DNA from: an uncultured Dokdonia sp.
GTDB taxonomy: Bacteria; Bacteroidota; Bacteroidia; Flavobacteriales; Flavobacteriaceae
DNA: 64,000 nt
Reading direction: 5' to 3'
Assembly: GCF_947492815.1 (NCBI RefSeq)
Contig: NZ_CANLOB010000006.1
Location: forward strand, 124,001-188,000
Shown here: positions 57,830-64,000 of the stretch, piece by piece
Layout: every line of letters begins with the position of its first letter
Position numbering within the stretch: position 1 is the first letter of the stretch
The notes under the pieces: generated by a model
What the model was told of the DNA's origin: nothing
Seen by the model: only the letters and a program-made list of their open reading frames with translations
Database searches by the model: none
Translations under genes and position numbers: made by a program

Positions 57830-59314
57830 TTATTTTTTCCTTTTTAAAATCGTATCAAGCAACGATCTAAATCCAATTTTGGTATCTAATAATCGAAATG
57901 AATATAACGAAGAAATTACAATTAAACAGATAAGTACTCCATATTTAAATAACGCATCTTCAATATAAGTAGCACCAAATGCAGCAACACACAATACCAA
58001 ACATAGTAAAAACACAGGATAAAATCCAGCTTTCATTTTAAAACCATATCGATAGTAGGTAAGTATGCGTACGCCCAAATAATGAATGATAAAATACACC
58101 AACAAACTAATTCCGATACCCTCTAATCCCCAATAGTAATACCCTATCACATTCAGAGTAAGTAGTATGCTATTAAAAAAGACAGCTGTTTTTGTAAAGA
58201 GCTTAGCATCTCCTTTAGCAATAATCACATATCCCATAGACCAAGAAACGGCTTTAAATACCATTCCTAAAATCCCCCAACGAACTAACGAAACGGAGGG
58301 TTCAAACGCCGAAGAATACAACAAGCTAATCAATAAAGGTGCAAACGCAATAAATACAATCACAATAGGTGTTATTAATAAAACAGCAATAAAAGCTTGT
58401 TCAAAAACAGTTTTAACGACTGCTTTTATATCATTACAAACAGCAGCAAGTCTAGGATAATAATCGGTAGACATGGCATTAAAAATGAGTCCAACATAAC
58501 TGTTTAGAATAGCGATTCCAGCCCCATAAAATCCTGCTTCTATTTCGCCACCTTCCGCACGAACAAATACTAAAATAAGATAGGCAACTACCAACCCGAT
58601 AATGCTACTAAAACTCAAAGCAAGGCCTAATTTGATCATCGGTTTACCTTCGGAAAAAACAGTAGCATTCGTTACTGAAGTATGCGCTTTGACCGTTCGT
58701 TTGGCAAAGAAATAAGCAAATAGAAATACAAAACCAGAAGTTGCTACAATGGCAGGCAAAATCCCATCGAGTGCTAAATAGTAATACAACGGAATCGTAA
58801 CAATAAGTCCAGCTATTGAGCCATAAATATTTGCTTTGGCGAGAAATGCTAACTTCCGGAGTCCTTGCAAAACAGCAAAATTACTCATCGCCAATTGATT
58901 AAACACCACTGCGAGTCCTAACCACATAAAGGTATAGGTATATTCGTATGAGTCAAATGTAAATTTGCTTAAAACACCCGAAAAAACAATCGTAAAAATA
59001 GCTCCTATAATCGCAGTGATCCATACCAAACGTTTGAGAATGGCAATCATTCGGTACGCTTGTGTTTCATCACCTTGTTTATATTGAGACGAAATCTCTT
59101 TCACAGCACTTTTATCAAGTCCTAATTGTGTAGCTGTTGTAATGAGTTGTAATGGACGTGTTAACAGATTAGAAATTCCCACACCCTCTGGTCCGAGTAA
59201 GGTTGCCATTACCTTTGATCGGATCACAGTCACCAAAATACGAAGTACTTGCACACCGCCAAATAGTGAAGTTGCCTTCATCACTTGTTGATATGACTTC
59301 TTCTCGTCTTCCAA
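57830..59314 (-). CDS. wzx: Wzx-type polysaccharide/O-antigen flippase
   Basis: 494 residues, about fourteen membrane helices, with the O-antigen translocase start QQVMKATSLFGGVQVLRILVTVIRSKVMATLLGPEGVGI. MATE-like fold members flip undecaprenyl-pyrophosphate-linked repeats across the inner membrane for Wzy polymerisation; no wzy or chain-length protein is seen in this window. Lies between the aminotransferase, whose stop at 59315 abuts its start, and the acyltransferase. Confidence 0.9.
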   Translation of the reverse strand: MEDEKKSYQQVMKATSLFGGVQVLRILVTVIRSKVMATLLGPEGVGISNLLTRPLQLITTATQLGLDKSAVKEISSQYKQGDETQAYRMIAILKRLVWITAIIGAIFTIVFSGVLSKFTFDSYEYTYTFMWLGLAVVFNQLAMSNFAVLQGLRKLAFLAKANIYGSIAGLIVTIPLYYYLALDGILPAIVATSGFVFLFAYFFAKRTVKAHTSVTNATVFSEGKPMIKLGLALSFSSIIGLVVAYLILVFVRAEGGEIEAGFYGAGIAILNSYVGLIFNAMSTDYYPRLAAVCNDIKAVVKTVFEQAFIAVLLITPIVIVFIAFAPLLISLLYSSAFEPSVSLVRWGILGMVFKAVSWSMGYVIIAKGDAKLFTKTAVFFNSILLTLNVIGYYYWGLEGIGISLLVYFIIHYLGVRILTYYRYGFKMKAGFYPVFLLCLVLCVAAFGATYIEDALFKYGVLICLIVISSLYSFRLLDTKIGFRSLLDTILKRKK

Positions 59315-60415
59315 TTAGTAGTTATTTAATATTGAAATCACCTGTGATACCATTTCCTTAGTCATTACAGGATTCAAAGGAATGCTCACCACTTCATCAT
59401 GAATTTGCGTTGTTACTGGGAACGATAAGTGATTATAGTCTTTCAATGCTTCTTGCTGATGTGGTGGCACTGGATAATGTATAATCGTACCTACACCATT
59501 CATTTTTAAATAGTCACAAAGATGCGCTCTCGTTTTACAACGTATCACAAAGAGATGAAACACATGATCTTCGCTACCATTCCAAGAAGGAAGCGTAATT
59601 TTAGGGTTCTTAATTTCGTTTATATAACGTGTTGCAATCGCTCTTCGTTGTGTATTGGAAGCATCTAAATTTCGTAATTTAATACGTAAAAACGAAGCTT
59701 GCACTTCATCTAGACGCGAATTCAAACCTTCGTAGGCACTTACATACCGTTCTTTAAATCCGTAATTGCGATACGATCTTAAGACTTCCGTAAGAGCTTT
59801 ATCATTTGTAGTAATAGCACCTCCATCACCTAAAGCACCTAAATTTTTGGTGGGATAGAAACTAAACCCAGAAGCATCTCCTAAACTGCCACTTCGTTTT
59901 CCCTGAGAGGTTTTGGCTCCATGTGATTGCGCCGAATCTGTAACGATTAATACATTGTTTGCTTTCGCGAAAGCGGACACCGCCTCCATATCTGTTAATT
60001 GCCCATACAAATGCGTAGGCATCACTACTTTGGTTTTTGCTGTAACCTTCTGCTGAAGATCTTCAAAGTCAAAATTATAAGTCTTTAAATCAGCTTCTAC
60101 TAATACCGGGACTAATCCTGCCTGGCGAATGCCTAAAATGGTAGCGATATACGTATTGGAAGCGACTAATACCTCATCGCCTTCCGAGAGTTTTCCTAAT
60201 ATTTTATAACCTTCTAGAATCAATCGAAGCGCATCCAGTCCGTTGGCAGTTCCTATACAATAGGTTGTACCGCAATAGGCCGCAAATTCCTCTTCAAAAA
60301 GACGTACTTCATCCCCAAGGATATACCATCCTTTCTCAAGGAAAGCTTTAAACTTCTCTTGAAACTCGGTGTCATAGGGTGCATTTAAAGCACGTAGATC
60401 TAAAAATGGCATCAT
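59315..60415 (-). CDS. DegT/DnrJ/EryC1 (FdtB-like) sugar aminotransferase
   Basis: 366 residues, PLP fold type I. TANGLDALRLIL (cofactor phosphate contact), VTDSAQSHGA (Asp160) and FSFYPTKNLGALGDGGA with the PLP-Lys190 are clear. With the FdtA-like cupin at 54665 it points to dTDP-3-amino-3,6-dideoxyhexose. Start may be Met1 or Met2 (60415 or 60412); the upstream gene's TGA overlaps both. A palindrome copy encodes AFAKA at residues 148-152, just before the VLIVTD strand. Confidence 0.93.
   Translation of the reverse strand: MMPFLDLRALNAPYDTEFQEKFKAFLEKGWYILGDEVRLFEEEFAAYCGTTYCIGTANGLDALRLILEGYKILGKLSEGDEVLVASNTYIATILGIRQAGLVPVLVEADLKTYNFDFEDLQQKVTAKTKVVMPTHLYGQLTDMEAVSAFAKANNVLIVTDSAQSHGAKTSQGKRSGSLGDASGFSFYPTKNLGALGDGGAITTNDKALTEVLRSYRNYGFKERYVSAYEGLNSRLDEVQASFLRIKLRNLDASNTQRRAIATRYINEIKNPKITLPSWNGSEDHVFHLFVIRCKTRAHLCDYLKMNGVGTIIHYPVPPHQQEALKDYNHLSFPVTTQIHDEVVSIPLNPVMTKEMVSQVISILNNY
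59961..59974. repeat. AFAKA palindrome, copy 12 (in the aminotransferase gene)
   Basis: Exact 14-mer with GGAC right flank, AFAKA frame. Confidence 0.95.
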
Positions 60416-61344
60416 AGGAATACGTCGTTTAAAAGGTGATGGTTTGTTGTCTCAATCTCATAAAACCGATGTACATAGGTACGTGCACCAAAACATTCCT
60501 TCCAGTATGAAAGTCCTTTGTTGAGTTTAGTGCCTTGTTGCTCATTAGAGATTCCAAAATCAAAATACCAAGTATCTGCAAAGGTTTTGGTAATCAATTC
60601 TTGAAAAAGAAAATCTAAGGCTCCTAATTCCTGTTTCTGTTCATTAGCAGAAATGTATTGTACGTGTGCTGTTGTTTTTGTTTGAAAAATTGTTGCACCA
60701 GCAACAATCTGATCTTCTTTATAGACATTGAATTGTCTGATATGTTTAGGAAATTTCGCTTGAAGCGAACTGATCTCTTCTAGGGTATGCGTTGGTTTAG
60801 CTGCATGTCGTTTTTCTAGATTGGGCAACAAAATCTCATTCCAGAAAGGTTCGAAATCTTGTGTTTCCTCGATACGCAATCCTTGCTTCTGTGCTTTCTT
60901 TACGCCTCCTATTCGATTGGATTGGATTGATAATCGGTTACGATAGTCAATCACAGAAGCGGTATCAACACGTGTACAACGTGCTTGTACTAACTGTAGG
61001 ACATACGCCATTTCTTCTGAAGGCAATGTACTATAAAACGAAGGCAATTCCTTAAGATGTAATGTGGTGATTCCTTGATTGTATAAATGCTTCAAGAGTG
61101 TCTGACACACTTCAATGACATCAACTAACTTGATTTTAGGAGATAACACCAATCCGCCATAGGTAAGACCTTGATGACTATGTACTCTTTGATCTACCTT
61201 ATTGGCAGGTAATACCGCTACAAGTTTCGATCCTTTGTACACCAGTAATGAGTGATCCATAAACCGATCCTTGTGATACTCCATAAAATCCCTGTGAAAT
61301 AAGAAGGTGGCATTTTTCGCGAAAGCGATAAAATCATTCCACAC
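60412..61344 (-). CDS. FemAB/GNAT-type transferase, start codon ambiguous
   Basis: 310 residues from GTG 61344. Two tandem GNAT-like halves resemble FemAB/GNAT transferases of polysaccharide clusters: SNRIGGVKKAQKQGLRIEE, IVAGATIFQTKTTAHVQYISANEQKQELGALDFLFQELI and WYFDFGISNEQQGTKLNKGL. The frame continues upstream another 24 codons (…IKNTTPYTVQQYQASHRAVWNDF) in plausible protein sequence without any ATG, GTG or TTG, ending at TAA 61417-61419; ATT 61401 or 61404 are the only likely start positions. It may transfer an acyl or amino-acid group to the sugar. Confidence 0.7.
   Translation of the reverse strand: MWNDFIAFAKNATFLFHRDFMEYHKDRFMDHSLLVYKGSKLVAVLPANKVDQRVHSHQGLTYGGLVLSPKIKLVDVIEVCQTLLKHLYNQGITTLHLKELPSFYSTLPSEEMAYVLQLVQARCTRVDTASVIDYRNRLSIQSNRIGGVKKAQKQGLRIEETQDFEPFWNEILLPNLEKRHAAKPTHTLEEISSLQAKFPKHIRQFNVYKEDQIVAGATIFQTKTTAHVQYISANEQKQELGALDFLFQELITKTFADTWYFDFGISNEQQGTKLNKGLSYWKECFGARTYVHRFYEIETTNHHLLNDVFL
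61313..61327. repeat. AFAKA palindrome, degenerate copy (in the FemAB-like gene)
   Basis: The minus strand reads GCTTTCGCGAAAAA, encoding AFAKN near the N-terminus. Confidence 0.8.
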
Positions 61345-61578
61345 TGCACGATGGGATGCTTGGTACTGCTGTACGGTATATGGCGTAGTATTCTTTATAA
61401 TAATGGTTTTGGTTACTTAGTGTATTGTATAGATAACGACAGAATTGCAACTATCGTTTACAAGCCTGTAATTATCTCTGCTAAGATATAAAAACGAGAT
61501 AGGTTTTTGTTAAGAATAGGATGTTTAGAATCAAGATCGCTACGCTTCAAGAATCAAGACTAAGAATTCATGTTTTTT

Positions 61579-61650
61579 GTCCGTTCGAGCGCAGTAGAGA
61601 ACCTATGAATTTATAAACTTAATATAGCTCTCGACTGCGCTCGAGCAGAC
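61579..61650. repeat. Inverted pair of TTCGAGCGCAGT-type elements
   Basis: Left copy 61579-61600 and the reverse complement of the right copy 61628-61650 agree at most positions, centred on TCGAGCGCAGT. Similar elements recur in other flavobacterial genomes as far as I recall. Confidence 0.75.
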
Positions 61651-61661
61651 AGGAGCCACTC

Positions 61662-61685
61662 TATACGCTTTCGCGAAAGCGTATA
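61662..61685. repeat. AFAKA palindrome, copy 13, extended to 24 bp
   Basis: Perfect palindrome with half-site TATACGCTTTCG, the same 24 bases as the copy at 24276. Confidence 0.95.
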
Positions 61686-61709
61686 AAGAAACAAATAAAC
61701 GTAAGAGTT

Positions 61710-61867
61710 CCTTCTCCCTTGGGGAGAAGGCTAGTGCCTGTGCTGAACTCGTTTCAGTAATGAGGGAACAAAAAATCCCCGTTTGAAAACAAACGAGGAT
61801 TTCTATAATTTAAAAATAAGCACTCTTTTTTATATTCCCTCATTCCTGTTTCTCCCAGAGGGAGAAA
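61710..61867. repeat. Two REP-like elements in inverted order around the typA terminator
   Basis: Copy one: a 9-bp hairpin of CCTTCTCCC (3-nt loop, 61710-61730), a short CTGAA/TTCAG hairpin, then AATGAGGGAA (about 61759-61768). Copy two, inverted: TTCCCTCATT (about 61834-61843), then an 8-bp hairpin TTTCTCCC (61849-61867). Confidence 0.75.
61773..61802 (-). terminator. Terminator of typA
   Basis: A 13-bp stem with one mismatch (minus strand AAATCCTCGTTTG, 4-nt loop), followed by TTTTTT on the minus strand, 105 bases past the typA stop. Confidence 0.88.
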
Positions 61868-61906
61868 TGATATAAGGTAGGTATACTTACTTTTTAGTTT
61901 CTAAAC

Positions 61907-63703
61907 TTATACAATCTTATTACGCTTACGGTCTACTTCTTTTAAGTATACTTTACGCAAACGTAAGTGATTTGGTGTCACCTCAACATATTCATCTTTC
62001 TGAATGTATTCTAAGGCTTCTTCTAAAGAAAACTTGATCGCAGGAACAATCTTTGCTTTATCATCAGCTCCTGAAGAACGTACGTTAGAAAGCTTTTTTG
62101 TCTTAGTAATATTTACGGTCATATCATCCTGACGGCTATTTTCTCCAATCACCTGACCTTCATAAATATCTTCTCCCGGATCTACAAAGAATTTCCCTCT
62201 ATCTTGTAACTTATCGATAGAATAAGGAATTGCATTTCCGTTTTCCATAGATACTAAAGAACCATTGATACGTCCAGGAATATCTCCTTTAAGCGGTTGG
62301 TATTCTTTAAAGCGGTGTGCCATAATCGCCTCTCCAGCTGTTGCTGTCAATAACTGATTACGTAAACCGATAATACCACGAGAAGGAACGATAAATTCGA
62401 TAATCATACGATCTCCTTTGGCTTCCATAGAAAGCATCTCTCCTTTACGAAGCGATACAAATTCTACTGCTTTACCAGATACATGCTCTGGAAGGTCAAT
62501 GGTAAGCTCTTCTACAGGCTCACATTTGACACCATCTATTTCTTTAATGATTACTTGTGGCTGACCAATCTGTAATTCATATCCTTCACGACGCATTGTC
62601 TCGATCAATACAGATAAGTGCATTACTCCACGACCGTATACCATAAACTTATCAGCACTATCAGTCTCTTCTACACGAAGTGCTAAGTTCTTTTCTAATT
62701 CTTTTGTTAAACGATCTTTAATATGACGAGAGGTTACAAATTTTCCGTCTTTTCCAAAGAACGGCGAATCGTTAATTGAAAATAACATACTCATGGTTGG
62801 CTCATCGATAGCAATTGTAGCCAGTCCTTCTGGATTTTCAATATCGGCAACGGTATCACCAATTTCAAATCCTTCTAGTCCAACAATCGCACAGATATCA
62901 CCTGCTTGTACGCTTTGTACTTTCTTACGTCCTAAACCATCAAACGTATGTAATTCTTTAATACGTGTTTTCTTAATCGCTCCATCACGCTTCACTAAAG
63001 AAACTTGCATTCCTTCTTTTAATTCACCACGCGTTAAACGTCCTATCGCAATACGTCCTGTAAATGAAGAGAAATCTAAAGATGTGATTAACATCTGAGT
63101 ATTTCCTTCTTCAATTTTTGGTACAGGTACATTATTCATCACCATTTCTAATAATGGCTCGATAGAATCTGTTGGATTTTCCCAATCATCACTCATCCAG
63201 TTGTGCTTTGCACTACCGTATACGGTTGGAAAATCTAACTGCCACTCCTCTGCTCCTAATTCAAACATGAGGTCAAATACCTTCTCATGTACTTCTTCTG
63301 GGGTACAGTTTTCTTTATCTACTTTATTGATAACTACACAAGGCTTTAACCCAAGGCTAATTGCTTTCTGTAATACAAAACGCGTTTGTGGCATCGGTCC
63401 TTCAAAAGCATCTACGAGTAGACATACTCCATCTGCCATATTTAATACACGCTCTACTTCCCCTCCAAAATCGGCGTGACCAGGCGTATCAATGATATTG
63501 ATCTTAGTCCCTTTATAGTTTACCGATACATTTTTAGAAGTAATGGTAATTCCACGTTCACGTTCTAAGTCATTATTATCAAGGATGAGTTCTCCTTTAG
63601 ATTCGTTTTCACGAAAAAGTTCACAGTGATACATAATCTTGTCTACCAAGGTAGTCTTACCGTGGTCTACGTGTGCAATAATGGCGATGTTTCTAATATC
63701 CAT
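61907..63703 (-). CDS. typA: Translational GTPase TypA/BipA
   Basis: 598 residues with start at 63703 (MDIRNIAIIAHVDHGKTTLVD); an upstream Met at 63790 would add 29 basic residues in front of a strongly conserved N-terminus. G1 HVDHGKTT, G2 RERGITI, G3 DTPGHADFGGEV, G4 NKVDK are present, followed by EF-G-like domains II, III and V and the BipA C-terminal domain (SMENGNAIPYSIDKLQDRGKFFVDPG, in part). It binds ribosomes and is needed for stress and low-temperature growth in many bacteria. Confidence 0.97.
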   Translation of the reverse strand: MDIRNIAIIAHVDHGKTTLVDKIMYHCELFRENESKGELILDNNDLERERGITITSKNVSVNYKGTKINIIDTPGHADFGGEVERVLNMADGVCLLVDAFEGPMPQTRFVLQKAISLGLKPCVVINKVDKENCTPEEVHEKVFDLMFELGAEEWQLDFPTVYGSAKHNWMSDDWENPTDSIEPLLEMVMNNVPVPKIEEGNTQMLITSLDFSSFTGRIAIGRLTRGELKEGMQVSLVKRDGAIKKTRIKELHTFDGLGRKKVQSVQAGDICAIVGLEGFEIGDTVADIENPEGLATIAIDEPTMSMLFSINDSPFFGKDGKFVTSRHIKDRLTKELEKNLALRVEETDSADKFMVYGRGVMHLSVLIETMRREGYELQIGQPQVIIKEIDGVKCEPVEELTIDLPEHVSGKAVEFVSLRKGEMLSMEAKGDRMIIEFIVPSRGIIGLRNQLLTATAGEAIMAHRFKEYQPLKGDIPGRINGSLVSMENGNAIPYSIDKLQDRGKFFVDPGEDIYEGQVIGENSRQDDMTVNITKTKKLSNVRSSGADDKAKIVPAIKFSLEEALEYIQKDEYVEVTPNHLRLRKVYLKEVDRKRNKIV

Positions 63704-64000
63704 AACGAATGCCCGAGTGAACGGGATCTTTTTAATTAAGTGCCTAGTTATAAAACGACCTGTTTGACGAGCCCGTTTTTGGCGGTGCAAAAGTACTCTT
63801 TTTTAATGGATAAATGAGTGTATGTATTGGAATATTGAAATGATAACGTTTTCGTAGCATTAGAGAGGGTTTCTGAGGTGTGGTGAAAGCGTGGGTTTGA
63901 GGGAGCTTTATGGTGGTAAATGTGAGAGTGTTTTTCTGGTGAAAGGATTGATTTTTTGCTTGCGCGAAAAAATAGGACATAGGACTATAGGACGTAAGAC
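63704..64000. other. Upstream spacer of typA, no supported gene
   Basis: It contains the candidate typA promoter, a stretch that is unusually G-rich on the plus strand (about 63860-63950), a degenerate AFAKA-palindrome relic at 63958-63968 (GCTTGCGCGAA) and a short ATAGGAC tandem at 63972-63993. A possible minus-strand frame at 63744-63980 has no family resemblance. Confidence 0.6.
63788..63795 (-). promoter_or_regulatory. Candidate -7 box for typA
   Basis: Minus-strand TACTTTTG matches TAnnTTTG; the leader would be about 80 nt. No clear -33 element. Confidence 0.4.

Larger units (their letters stand above)
61420..61906. other. Repeat-dense intergenic spacer before typA end
   Basis: No gene. 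It contains, in order: two direct AGAATCAAGA units (about 61528-61560), an inverted pair built on GAGCGCAGT (61579-61600 and 61628-61650), the 24-bp AFAKA palindrome (61662-61685), a REP-like hairpin (61710-61730), the typA terminator (61773-61802), and a second, inverted REP-like hairpin (61849-61867). Confidence 0.8.

Noticed and set aside
63744..63980. Minus-strand open frame of 78 codons upstream of typA
   Set aside because: Low-complexity composition, no family features, and it overlaps the typA promoter region.

Overview
The window is low-G+C chromosomal DNA from a member of the Bacteroidota, almost certainly a marine-type Flavobacteriaceae. Supporting signs are PorD/DUF4835, BamD and the Bacteroidota-type omega subunit in one operon, type IX secretion (T9SS) C-terminal sorting domains on two secreted enzymes, many lipoproteins, almost no Shine-Dalgarno sequences, and promoter -7 boxes of the form TAnnTTTG. 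No genus is assigned. No rRNA, tRNA, CRISPR array, insertion sequence or prophage was recognised.

Layout. 1-1633: the end of a PagL-like outer-membrane lipid A deacylase, then two decaying copies of a lipocalin-like lipoprotein gene. 1932-4172: a cytoplasmic TPR hybrid histidine kinase. 4309-13605: mostly minus-strand housekeeping genes (purC, phoH, the bamD-rpoZ-coaBC-porD operon, dapA) around a plus-strand SAM hydrolase/monooxygenase pair. 13661-15342: a 5'-nucleotidase split into two genes. 15344-23385: two paralogous membrane proteins, ligA, an aquaporin, a LOG-family hydrolase, prmC and ribD. 23382-34672: dnaA with small unknown genes on both sides, a LMW phosphatase, a T9SS-exported sugar dehydrogenase, an RsmI-like methyltransferase and an amidohydrolase lipoprotein. 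34734-41284: three tandem cysteine-patterned lipoproteins, then an outer-membrane barrel and a giant TPR protein.

42822-61344 is the accessory part, a surface-polysaccharide region. It holds a GT-C-type membrane glycosyltransferase, an FtsE-like ATPase, two tandem asparagine-synthase-like genes, a T9SS subtilase coupled to a coiled-coil fibre-like protein, an acyltransferase, a zinc-ribbon methyltransferase, four glycosyltransferases, an FdtA-like ketoisomerase, an FdtB-like aminotransferase, a hexapeptide acyltransferase, a Wzx flippase and a FemAB/GNAT-like transferase. Together these suggest assembly, modification and export of a repeat unit that may contain a 3-amino-3,6-dideoxyhexose. 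typA closes the window behind a repeat-packed spacer.

The most striking signal is a 14-bp perfect palindrome, GCTTTCGCGAAAGC. It occurs 13 times exactly, plus degenerate copies, in 64 kb; well under one copy is expected by chance. Most copies lie inside genes, and nine of ten coding copies are read in the same frame, giving Ala-Phe-Ala-Lys-Ala or a close variant. Intergenic copies extend to palindromes of 20-24 bp. This resembles cyanobacterial HIP1 or DNA-uptake sequences in behaviour, but its function here is unknown.
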